Program-made: the position numbers and the translations under genes
Origin: Mansonella perstans
Lineage: Eukaryota > Nematoda > Chromadorea > Rhabditida > Onchocercidae
Assembly (NCBI GenBank): GCA_037074765.1
Contig: JBAMDO010000579.1
Span: forward strand, 124,001-188,000
Reading direction: 5' to 3'
Length of the DNA: 64,000 bases
The notes under the pieces: model-generated
Seen by the model: the letters and a program-made list of their open reading frames with translations, nothing else
Databases searched by the model: none
Told to the model about the DNA's origin: nothing
Shown here: piece after piece, positions 35,543 through 48,700 of the stretch
Numbering within the stretch: position 1 is the first letter of the stretch
Layout: the number at the start of each line of letters is the position of its first letter

Positions 35543-38500
35543 ATGTACTGTCACATAAGCATTTTTTGGCATACAGAGTTTATACAATGTTTCATTTAGT
35601 GAAGCATTTCATACCTTTGTTCTTTTTACCATTCGAGCGTATAAACAGAAAGAAGGATGCCAAAAAAAAATCTTCTTTGAACATTAATCTTTGAAATTTA
35701 ATGATAATTTTTGGTCCATGCAACGAAATTAATCATTCTATTTCTATTAAAGCTCATTGTTTCGTTCCCGTTGATTTCATCTGTTGCTCTATAATATTTT
35801 CATACTTTTTTTTTCATTCTTATGAGTTTCTTCAGAGTTTAAATACAGAATCGGAAAATAGAATAGTTGTTAGATGGAGTCAACCATTATGTGTTTTAGT
35901 TAGAAGAAACTTATTGATGACTAAAATGGTAGAATGAAATTTAGATCGAACATTCATGCTATCATATGAAAGATTTGAGAGAATCTGTCATCTTTAAAAT
36001 ACGTAAATGAAAAATTATTGCTGCAAATATTTCCTGTGCGAAATAACTGTACGATGAAAAAAGTAGCTTAATTAGACAGTACTAAAAATTGTTATCGTTT
36101 GCAAACTTACGAGAAATTATAGTGAACTGAAGAATTTTTTTGCATTTTTGATTAGATCATAGTTCCATCTATACCCAATTCTTCCTTTATTGTTCTCGAT
36201 ATGTCTTTTTTATATTCCATTATTTCAAACAAAAGTAGAATGTTTCGTTTGGCGCACTGTTCATATAAATTCGTTCAGGAATTTTTAACTTTTGACATTT
36301 CTAATATTTTTTTACCCACTCCATTCTTGCTCCGTTCTTGTTCGTAGCTTTGCTTTTAATATTTTTCTGCATTTGCAAGTATTAAGATGCTGCGCATCTT
36401 GTTGCGTATTTTTTATTTCATTGCTGTCATTTGTGAACTTTTCCCATTACGAAAAACTATGTTCAATTGAATTTTTGATTGATTGGGTTGCATTGATTGA
36501 TTAATAGAGTTTAGAGGTTGATGAATCCAGTTATGTCGAAGCGGAAAGTCTGCGGAAAGAATTATTTCACCTTGGCATTCATTGTTTACTTGTGTGTTTG
36601 TGTGCTCTTCTTTGTTTTTGTATGTATTTGAAAGAAAAGCTTTTGAAAGCTGCTTTCTTTCTGTTCATTTCCCATGCGCTTTTAAATAGCAACAAGAAAT
36701 TTGTGTCGTTTTGTAAATTGAATAAATTAACGTATTTCATCTTGATTCATTTTTAGTTGCGTAAATTTAAGTGATTGTCGTTTAATTGACCAGCTTAAAG
36801 TTTAAATGATTAAGTTTAAAATCTTTTTAAAATAGTTTAAAATAAGTAAACGATTCAAAGTACAAAACAAACAGGAAAGTGAAGGAATTGTAGAAATGGT
36901 CTATCGTTATTCTACTCTTCTATATGCTGGAATATGTACCAGGAAGTTCAATGCGTCACAGTAATGTTAGATGACACTTTGGCATTAGGTCGTTTGTGGT
37001 AGTATTAAACGATAACGAAAATTGTTTCGTTAATATTACCGTTAATGTAGAGGTCACTCCATTTACTGAAGTTTTGCATAAAAATATATCATTTTGTATA
37101 CAGTTGTTCCAAGGAGAGGTTGGCAACTTACATATCAGGAATTTTGTCCAATATCTTGAAGGCCTTGCAATCTCAGGCCTAAAAGGGAAATCCTTAATTC
37201 GAAAAAGGAAACTTTTAATCTTTACTGCATTTAATAAGCACATGCACCAAGTCATATTGTTGATGGTGAGAATGATGCTTCTTATGTTTCCATTGCCCTA
37301 ACTTTGACTGGTAAGAAGTCTTGAACACATTTGTTCAGACTGGATATTTCTGAATTTCGGCGTTACAAATATGTTCGCAGATACTATTTGAATATAATAT
37401 CAGTAGAGAGAAATCATAGCAATTGTTATTCTGCTAGTGGAATACATTGTTGACGAAAAATCTCGCTTGCCAGTATATTGAGTTTGTAAATGCATATCCA
37501 AGACAGCTTACCTGAATTGCTTCTGAATTTGAAAATTTATTTGGATTTATAATCATAAAGATAATCACAGATGTTCTTAATAAGAAAAATACGGAGATTT
37601 CATGAAGTTCAAATCGTATTGTCATTTAAAATTTAACTTTTTAATGTAAGCATCTTTTGAAGTTTTAATAGTTTGTTTAGGTATTTGATTGTAATTGAAA
37701 TTTAAATTAGTTAATCTCTCGAAGTTATAAACTACAAGATTACTGGATAGGATTTCTCATCATAAAATTTCTTTGAATGTTCATAAAACGTTGATTTCTA
37801 CTCAAATACCGAAGTAAAATTATTAAATGAAGTTGTCAAGTCAAGGTCGACGGATGCTTTCGAAATTAAAAAGCCTTTGAATAATAGCGATAAATCGAAG
37901 AATATCCAGCAATAAATGATTTCAATCAACTTAGTATCTTGATCAGTTCATCTCATTAATTAAAGTATAGTCTTCGAACTCCTACAAAAAACAAAAAAAA
38001 AAAGAAAAAAAAAACGGGATGAAAATAAATTTGTATGTGGAGGAGTTACAAGGCTATGAAATGCAATTATTCTAAATTTAATTCGATAAGTAAACTTTTT
38101 ATCTTATGATTTCATCTAACTGTATAAGTTGTTTTTACAAAGGATTTTAATTTCCGTATAGCTTTGCAGTCAGTGAGGGTGAATGAGTTATACTAAAGAA
38201 ATTGAACTGAAAGGTCGTTTAGACATTATCATGGCAATGACCATTGTATGACCAATTTCGAATTTGCATGACTTCTCGAGATCATTATTCTTGTTCCATC
38301 AAATTTGCTAATCTATCAAACTTCCAGTTTTCACTTTTAAAGTGAAATTTCATTTTGATTTTTTACAATTCTTTTTGCCTTTTTTCCAGTGTTGCTAACT
38401 ATCTGTAGTCAAGGCAATGGTTCGAAACAATTGTTCAATTATAAAATTTGAGAAATAGAATCTGTGGAAGTAAGCATTTATCAGTTATAATAAAGCTAGG

Positions 38501-39756
38501 TTCCCTATTCAGATAACACTTGATCAGCCGAATGAAAGTGCATTAAAATGATGACATTGCTACAATGTTTAACATATAAGCCAGGAATTTTGTTAGTCTG
38601 TCAGAAAAAGCAAGATTTGCAGATTTTAATTCAAATCACTTTAATCTATGCCAACAGTTATCACTGATATAAGCTTATTAACGAAGTTTTCGATTGCGTT
38701 AACTGCTTTAATTAGAAGTTTATTCAATCATATAGGTTTGTTTCTTGGGCGCTTGCTTCATTTATGTCTTTATCCAACTTTGTAATAGCCTTGCAATTTT
38801 AATTTTAGTTCTTAAAGCTATGAAAAGTGTATTGAGAATATTTTTTGAAGAGTACTGATTTCATTTAAAAACAGCGACAAATAATCAATTTGTATATTTG
38901 TTGTACTCCAATATAAACAGTTAGAATGAAAATTGAATAAATTCTATTTCATCAGTTGGAAGGAATAAAAAGTTATGTCATTGGTGTGTGGAAGCTTACT
39001 GATTTGATTGCTAATATGAGTTACGTGCCAAGAACTTGAGAACCCAATATTAGTAAAAGTTTCACAAGGACTATCAAGCAAAATTCTACTCTTACAATTC
39101 TACTCTCTTACGAAGTGAATTCTTACAATCAAAGTGCATGTATCGGAGGGCGATTTGAAATGGGAAGAATTAAAGCAATAAAACAAATTTCAATCGGATT
39201 TTTTGTTATAAATCATGTGCAGTTAATTCAAATGATTAATTCACTTCAACTTTTTAATTCAACTCTGCAACCAATTCTATCGATATTCGCAACCTTTCAT
39301 TATCTTCGCAAGTATACCTTACTTGTTTGTTCTATATGGAGTAATTATTTGTGCACTGTTTGGTAATTTTGTGTCACTTTTTTTGTCGCTTAATTACATC
39401 GCAAAATGAAGTATTGAGAAAGAAGAAGAGAGATAGTAAGGGAAAGATTGAATCGATGAAAAAGTTGAAACAGGTTTTTCTCGGGAAGTTTTGATAACGA
39501 AATGGGCAGAACATGTTGCTGTTATCAGATGTTTGTGGTGTCTATCTTTTGATAACTTAATTGTAATCTCAATAAACTTGTGATAACTTAACTGTAATCT
39601 CAATGTACATAATGAGTAATTAGTAGATGGAAGAGTAAAATTAAATACGTTTTTATTGTCAATGAATTTACGGAAGGCAAAAATTTTCATCCTTTTTGTT
39701 TTGACGAAAAAATACTGGCATACCTTATTTCCATATTTTTCTTCATTTCAAGACAA
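35543..39756. other. rab-10 3' region and intergenic sequence
   Basis: About 4.2 kb, AT-rich, with no supported gene. A 101-codon open frame at 36996-37301 has no recognisable motif and mirrors an open frame on the other strand, so it was not called. The right end probably holds the 5' region of the TRPM gene. Confidence 0.5.
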
Positions 39757-42700
39757 ATGCAAGATTGTGCTTCAAAATCCAACGCTGGATTTATTTTACC
39801 ACCTAATGGTTCAAATGACGACCTTAGCGCCGATGATTTTCAAAGGTTTGTTATCATTCTGACGAGAATTACTGCGTAACTGTTATGTGATTGTATACCA
39901 ATAAAATGAATTAAAGTTCTCTCTTGGCTCTTAGAATTAAAATTTGATAAACGAGTGCAAAGTGAGACTTACTTTGATTACTTTGACGATGTTCATGATG
40001 TATTACTTCTGAACCAAGAATTCATGCCTAGAAATGAATAAGTGATTGAACTTGAAGTCCTTTTCCAGACTTGGAAATAATTTAAATGATGTTGCTTTCA
40101 ATGCGATATTTCGAAATCGAAATGAAAATTTCTGAATAAATTTGCAGAACTAATTCGATAAATTCGTTCTGCTGCGCAGCACCACGTAATTCCTTAAATG
40201 AACAACAATTTTATTCGTTAGCTAATGTTTCAAACCATTATCGTGCCATGGAAAACGTCAAACAGAGAAGATCCTCAAAGCTACTCGATCGACCTGAGCT
40301 TTTCGTGCATGCATTAGTAGGTTTGTTTGATATAATGAAGATCTGAAATAATTTCGAGAAGTTTTTTTTTTTCAATTCAATTTGCTGAGAAAGTTACTAC
40401 CAATCTAAAGAATTGAGATATGTAAAATCTATTCTATAGGAATCAAATAAATGAGTAATAAATTTTTTTATCAAAAATCTTGTGAATTATTTCAAGCCAA
40501 CATGATTAATCAATAATAGCTTTCTAAATTATCTTCACATTTGAATCGTTGAGTTATAAAATGTTTGAACCATCATTTCTCATCGTAATCCGACATGAAC
40601 TGCCTTTGAGAGGAAAAATTAAGTCATTATTTGTAAGATCGACTAGTTGATATCGAATCTTTTATATTTCTGAAGGAAAGATTCAATGATAGCTACGATC
40701 ACTTTTTTACATATTTGCCAAATGAAGAGAGTAAGTGTACACTTATTTCAGACCGAAAAATTGAAAGGACCATGGATTGAGCAGGTGTTTCTGAAAAGGG
40801 AATGCATTAAATACATTCCAGCTATGGGGATGAACAAGTAAGTAATCGAAACACTTCACTACTTTATCAAATTAACAGTATTAAAACTATAACAATGTTT
40901 ATTGTTGCAAAGGATGACGATTTAAGAGATTAAGTGCTAATCGATTGAGGAATGAAAAAAGTTCTTGAGAAAGTTTTCTTCCTTCAGACTGCTCAAAGAT
41001 TTTCAGAGCAATAAAATCGCTTCTAGGATTGATTATGGCAAGAGTTTACAATCTGTAATTAATTTTTTTTAATTGCATTTATTAAAAAAACAATTAATAG
41101 AGGAGCATCAACATAGGAAAATCTGATTTTGAGTAACATGATTATAGATAAGATAAAACTATATAGACATTCCATCAGATCAAAATACACAACAAAAACG
41201 CCTGTTTGGCTATTGCAAATCAACGAAGATCTGCTACAATTACTGCTACACAGTAATTGGCAGAGGTGCCAAAAAAAGTGGACGAAGAAAATCAGTACAA
41301 TATTGAACTTTCTAGTCATAAGAAAATTTAATAAAAAAATTAGTTAAGCAAGAATCGTTAACTCTATTTAGATATAGCGTTATAGAGCAAATTATTTTAG
41401 ATTTGTAACACTTTTTATTAGTAATCTGAAGTCACTGATTCAATTTATAAAAGAAACAATTTTAAATAAAAAGTTAACGTTTCAGATGCGGCTGTGGATT
41501 GCCTCTAAATGCACATAGTATGGCAGTAATTTCACAATTTCGAGCGACAATGTTGGAAGATGAAGCAGCACGATCATCAAATCAGCCGATACGTTGGAGC
41601 GTTGCCGAGCATACAAAAACCGCTCATACAGATGCCTTTGGAACATTGGAATTTTCGGTATTCTTTTGGGCAGATGAGAATTTTTTAAAATTCAGGTTTG
41701 AATATATGGGTATGATCTTTTCCTAATTATTGGCTTAATCTATGTTGTTCCGATTTCATTGTCCTTGTTTGCCTATTATTTTCTTCAAATTATTCAAGCT
41801 TATTCAGGGTGGCGCTCACGCGCACAAAGCGCACTATGTTCGTTTGGGCCACGATTCAGATCCATCTGATATAATGTATTTAATGGAGAAAATTTGGGGA
41901 CTGGAGCCTCCTCGTCTTGTTATCACAGTTCATGGTGGCATCACCAATTTTGAGTATTCTTTCATTTTTATTTTTTTTTTCCAAATTCATTTCAGTGAAA
42001 TTCTTAATCTAATAAAAGGCCTGAAATTTCGAAGGGTGCAAGAGAAACTTGGTCAGGTATTCCGAAAAGGTTTGCTAAAAGCAGCACAAACAACAGGAGC
42101 TTGGATTATAACTGCCGGAATAGATGCGGGTGTAGTACGACATGTCGCAACTGCTCTTGATGAAGCTGGCATTTCAGCAAGGTATTTTTCTTCATCTCTT
42201 AATTTTAATAACTTTTTGCCGTCTGAATAGAAAAGGACTTAGATTGGGAGAAATTGTTAATTAAAAAATATTTCTTTGGTATGATCCGTTAAATTACATT
42301 TCATAACTTGCTTTTTTAAAGCTTCTTTCTTCTCTTAACAATGTTAATAGAATTTCAGAATGCGATCAAAGGTAGTGACAATAGGGATTGCTCCGTGGGG
42401 TTTATTGAAGCGACACGAAAAACTGATTGGCAAAGATGTCGTTGTATCTTATGATCCGCATTCTTTTTCTTCCAAAAGTAAATATGCAACATTGAACGAT
42501 CGACATTCATATTTTCTACTTGTGGATAATGGGACAAACGGAAGGTTGCATTTGGTTATTGTTTATACCGACTTGCTCTATGTTTTCTTCATTTGTACAA
42601 GCGAAGCTTAATATTAACAAATATTGGACACAGATATGGCGCTGATATCATCTTGCGGAAACGTTTTGAAGAATTCATAGCTCGAAAACAAACGATTGGT

Positions 42701-45700
42701 TTGGGGACACGACATGTACCTGTCGTTTGCGCAGTGCTAGAAGGTGGTGCTTGCACTATACGGGCAATACTTCAATATTTAGCCAAGTATGTTATTTAAA
42801 AAAGCTTATTCATATAATGTTAAGTGATTGAATTGCATAATTCATATAATTTTCAAAGTTTCAGTCAACCGCCAGTTCCGGTGATTGTTTGTGATGGTAG
42901 TGGAAGAGCTTCAGATCTAATTGCATTTGCACATAGATTTGTTCAGGAAAATGGGTTAGATTTCAATAATCTGTTATTTGGCCTAACAGGCAACGTAACT
43001 TGGATTTTTATCATGATAAGTATCATTATCTTTTGAAAATTTGACATATGTACTATTTTTCTATTTCAAAATAAAACTAAACGATTGGTCGAGGAAATTA
43101 ATAAGTCGCAGTCAGTGCAAATGATTTACAAAAAATGAATCCTAAAGACTGTTTGCTGTTAAATCAATCCTGCTATAATTCAATCCTGTAGAATATTTTG
43201 AATACATTTAAAACAAATCTGAAATACAGTACCAATTAAATTTCAGCAATTTACCGCGAGAAATTCGTGCGCAACTTCTCACTCTTATTGCTTCAGTATT
43301 TCGTTACAGTACAACACCAGCAGAACAAATTCTTGAAGAAATATTGTGTTGCGCGAAACATCGTGATTTGGTATGTTGTTTGTAACGCATATTTTTTAGT
43401 GACATTTTATTTGTTTCCGGAATCATTTCCCCTGTTTTTTTTATAGTTGACAGTTTTTCGTTTGAGTGGAAATAAGAAGCAAGACGTTGATCACGCTATT
43501 CTGAGTGCCATATTGAAGGGACAAAATCTGTCAGCAGCTGATCAGGTATTCTTGTTGCTGCAATTAATCTTATACTGTACCTGAAATTCATTAGATTCAA
43601 TTGGCCGAGACTTTTTTACACCCAGAGATGGATTGAAATGGACAATTATTCCAAAAACAATTTTTTTAAGTCCGAAATTTTAAAACAACTAATTGCGAAA
43701 AATAGCTAATTTTCAGCTTGCATTGACCCTTGTATGGAATCGAGTGGACATTGCACGCTCAGATATTTTCGTAGCCAATCAAGACTGGAACCCCCATTTA
43801 TTATATAATGCAATGATGGAAGCATTAGCATTAGATCGCGTTGATTTTGTTAAACTTCTACTGGAAAATGGAGTTTCGATGAAGAAATTTCTGACGATCA
43901 ATCGACTGGAACAACTTTACAATATGGTTATTGGCTTCTGCTTGTTCAATTCATCCGCTTTTCAATCCCTTCTTTTTTCCATACAAATCTGAAATGATAG
44001 TAACATAACTTGAAAGCATAATTTTATGCATGGCTTAAATCCAGTTGATTGTTATTTTTACGAAAATGATATTGAAGAAATTTTTGTCAATTTTTAGAAT
44101 TATTGATTTATTTTATGCTTAGGAGCAAGATTCAATTCTGCCTCTAATTAATGATAGCGTCTCAATAACTGATGGCCAGATTACACTGCCGAAAATTGGA
44201 GTGGTTATCGAACGATTAATAGGAAATGCTTATAAATGCCCATATACATCAAGAAAATTCAAAAATAAATATGAAAAATGCAGAAAGAGAGCACTGGTGA
44301 GTGGTAACTTGTCTAAAATAGGATCATGAGAACTGATGTGTTTTTTGGTCAGAAAAAACCGAACTTGTATCGTTTCAGATCTCCAGGATTCCAAGTTTTC
44401 GGGGCCTTTGTGCAACATATTCAAAAACAAAGAAAATGGCTGAAGTAATATTTTACTTTGATTTCGCATAATAGCTTGTAGATTTTCGTTTAACAAAATT
44501 CAGACTTTCATACTCATCTTTATTTTGGAATAGTTCGGGGATTTCCGAATCGAGAATGATTTAATTTCATGAGGAGATAACTTGTTGTCAAATCTACCTA
44601 TCCCAGTCTACAAACGGAGACAAATGATTTTTTGTGCCCTGTGGGGTTCTATCATGGACATAAATGTTTATTTGGCTACTATTTGAATTGATGCTTGTTC
44701 AAAAGATTTTTGTAATTACAATTGTTTTAAGTCTGGAAAATTCTTCAAATATGCTTTGATTTACTATTACTGATTCAGGAAGCTAAAAATACGAAGAAAC
44801 GGTTGCGCAGGGAAAGCAAAGAGGGTCAGTTCTCATTACTTGTTTTGGAAAAAAATTTCGCATAGATAAGATTATCGGAGTTATTGAAACAGTACTCATT
44901 CATTACAATAATTTTAAAAGCTTACAATAATTGATCAATAGAGTAATTCCTATAATGTGGAAACCTTTTTCGGGAATAAAAGAAGATTAATCATCCTCAC
45001 ATCTGTAGGTGACGATTTTCAATTCCCATTCAACGATTTAATGTTGTGGGCAGTTCTGTCACGTCGGCAGAAGATGGCACTTTGCATGTGGATGTATGGA
45101 GAGGAGGCCATGGCCAAAGCATTAGCTGCGATAAGGCTTTACAAAAGTATGAGTAAAGAGGCCGCAGATGAGTACATCGAAGTTGAAGTATCGAATGAAC
45201 TTCTGGAATTTGCTGAGTTTGTTCTTTCCTTTCAACTCTTTCTGAATTAAAATAAAAGTTATCATCTATTCAAGAAAATATGTCATGCATTTTGGTGCGT
45301 CGATAGCTTTTGATTCCATTAAACTTTTCTTGGATGATAATATTTAGTTCGGTAATTTGATATTTATAGCATTCGAGTTGAGTTAGCATTAGCTTATAGA
45401 TGAACATGCACTTTTAATAAAAAACTGAAGCACACTTTCCACTTCAATTCTGAAATTAAACCAGCTCATATTTTGCAGAGAATTCAAAAAAGAAAGCTTA
45501 AGTTTGCTTAATCATTGCTACTTGCAAAATGATGCAGGAACTCTTCGATTGCTCACAGCTGAATTACCTAACTGGGGACATCACACTTGTCTTTCCTTAG
45601 CTGTAATTGCGAATCATCGAAGATTCTTAGCGCATCCGTGGTGATTATTTGCTTGTTTGAAATGACTGAATAACTGAACATTGTTCCTTTTGATTTCTTC

Positions 45701-48700
45701 AATTAAATGTTTCCAACTTCCTCGAAGGTTTGCTGGCGAACATTCTCTTAGATATGAGCATTAAAAAAATAGACTAGGAATTTTTTGAAACCGGTTCGGT
45801 CTCAGAAACAAAGAACTTTGAAATGCAATCGTAATTGAATTGATATTATTAACTGCTTTCCAAATAAGATGCACTGCTAAATATTCCACAGTTTCAGTGA
45901 GCTATTGCTATCAGAATCATTTACGATGCTTTTAAAAAATTTAACTTTCGAGCTTGAAATTTTCCGAAAACTTGTTGCTTCAGCAAAAAATTCGTTTCAG
46001 CTGTCAAATTTTGCTGGCAGACTTATGGCACGGTGGTCTCGGCATCAAAAGGTACTTTTTGAGAAGTTATCAGCTATTTCTTCCAGCTATTCAAACTTGA
46101 AAGTAATTTTAGCGCTGGCTTTTCCACCTAGCATTTTGTTGCTGGACGTGAAAGCACGAATTTCAAATCGTCGCATGGATTCCTACACCCGACATTCATT
46201 TGTGATCGAACGGAATGAGTTCAATAATGTAAGACTTTTCATTCCACAACTTCAGACTTGTTTCACTTATTCTTCCGATGTTAACTAATTTTAATGATAT
46301 CTAGTTATGACAGAAAACTTTCAATACATCATTTGTTAACTAACCGTTTTACAGGAGGAAGAAGATGACAATCGTAGTCAGAACAGTTCTTCTTCATCGT
46401 ATTATGCATCAGAAGTATAACATATTTCCCATTTTACATATGTTGCATGTTTTTTAAAAAACTTTAACTTTCAATTGTTCTAGCATTTAAAAATAAGACG
46501 AAAAACCAAATACAAGACAACCGCATTCTCCCAGCGTATGACAGATTTTTTCGAGACAGCCAATTTGATCGAAGAAACTTTACGGATCAAATCAGGAGTT
46601 AAAGACTCGCGGAAATCAGTTGGCGCAAGTTTGCAAGAGGTAGAAGAGGTTTTTCATTTAGTATTAGATAAATTACAAGGTCATGAAGTACTATTCCGAG
46701 TTCATGTCATCGAAGCCAGAAGCTATTACTAATACTAATAGTACTTCAAATTTCGCTTTTTCAGAAGCTTGAAGACAGCTTTGAAATTAGGAATAAAGAA
46801 AAGTTTATTTATAGACAACCAATAAACAAAGAAAGAAGATTATCATGTTTAACTAATTGGATTAAATAATATTTGAAAGCAACCTTAACAATACACCACG
46901 AAGTGACTTTACTATGCAAACTGGGCGCTATATTTCTTTCTTCGTGTTTTTTATTTTGTGTAATATTCAAACATCTATGGAAGTAATAATTTTTTTTATA
47001 GATGGCTCACAAAACATCTTGGACGACGAAATTTACTCTCTTCTACTCTGCGCCGATCACAACTTTCTGGGTTTGGCTTACGAGCTATTTTGTATTTCTA
47101 AGCGTCTATACGTACGTAATACTAATTGAATTCCCAATGACTCCAACTCAAGTGGAATGGTTTCTTCTTGCATATGTTGTCGCTTTTGTTATGGAACATT
47201 TTCGAAAAGTAACTTTCAAATACTCACATATATATACACTGATTGATTTGTTATTTAAATTTCTCTTTTATTTTTATCGTTGCACGATGCAGCATATAGT
47301 TAGTATTATTTTTTACGACTTTATTTCTTCTTAAATAACACAAGAGAATGACTTTTCTTTTTTCTTTGGATTTCAGTTGTTGGTACAAGAAGCGAGTACT
47401 ATTTTTGAAAAGATACGTGTCTATTTTGATCGTTGTTGGAATTATTTGACTTGCTTAGCAATTATAACATTTTTTATTGGTTTCGCATTTCGCTGTAATC
47501 AACTGACGCGTCATTCATATGGACGAATCATCTTATCATGCAATATTGTGTTCTGGTATATCAAACTTCTGGATTTTATGGGTGTTCATCCAAGGCTAGG
47601 ACCATATATACAGATGACAGGAAAGATGGTAGGTTTTGCTTGAAAATAATTCTAATAGAGCTGGGAAATAAGTGATGAATAATAATTAAATATTTTGCTC
47701 CGTAAAAATAATCCTTTGGCTAGTGCAGAGAGATTCAAATAAAATTCAGTTATGTCTCTTCTGAGTATTGTCAATGTCACTTGAGAAAATTTACGATCAA
47801 TTTATGAAGTAGGTTTATTTTTCCTTGATAACTTCTCATAAATCACTCTTTGTAGTTTACGCATTGTTTTTAGCCGATTTTAAAAATCAAATACACATTT
47901 TCGTAATTTTGTTCAAGACAAGCTGTCTTAGATTGTAAATATGTTGTATATTCTGGCTCTGTTATTGGTAACACTAATGTCTTTTGGAATATCACGACAA
48001 GCAATTACGTATCCTCACGAAAAATGGCAGTGGCTGTTGATAAGAAATATTTTTTACAAACCGTATTTCATGCTATACGGTGAAGTATATGCAGGAGAAA
48101 TTGATACATGTGGAGACGAAGGTAAGTTTTTTGTGAAATATTAGAGCTTCTATCTACTATCTGAGATAAGAGAAGCTTTGCAAATCACTTATTCCAATCC
48201 TAAAATATAGTGCACTAATTGATTTCGAACTTCATCAAAATTGCATATTTGTCGAATACTGTCGAATACTTATTGCAACCTAAAAAGAAATCAAAAAAAC
48301 ATAATGAATGACAAAAAGACAACGCAATGAATGCACTTCTATCTAAGTTTGTTTAAAGTGTCAATTTTGCTCGAACAATCATTGGAAGCACTTTGTTAGC
48401 ATATTTTTTTTTTAGGTATTAATTGCGTTCCTGGCGGTTGGATACCGCCAATCTTGATGACTATCTTTCTTTTAGTAGCAAATATTCTTCTGATCAATAT
48501 GCTAATCGCTATTTTCAAGTAAAATTTTTATAGTATTTATATTTGCAAAAATTTTCTTCTACAAAAAAGATAGCGCAGAAATTCATGAAAACGAACTCAA
48601 AAAGTATTTCAACTGTATGATAATTATATTGAAATTTGAGTTTAGTTTAAAGTTCTATTTCAATAAATTTGATGGTTGTGAAATAATTTGAAAATTATTT

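Noticed and set aside
36996..37301. A 101-aa open frame
   Set aside because: It mirrors an open frame on the other strand, has no motif, no splice context and no start context.
46538..46732. A longer TRPM exon ending at 46732
   Set aside because: It runs through a good GTAGAA donor at 46640 into a stop. The splice to 47002 continues the TRPM S1 region in phase.
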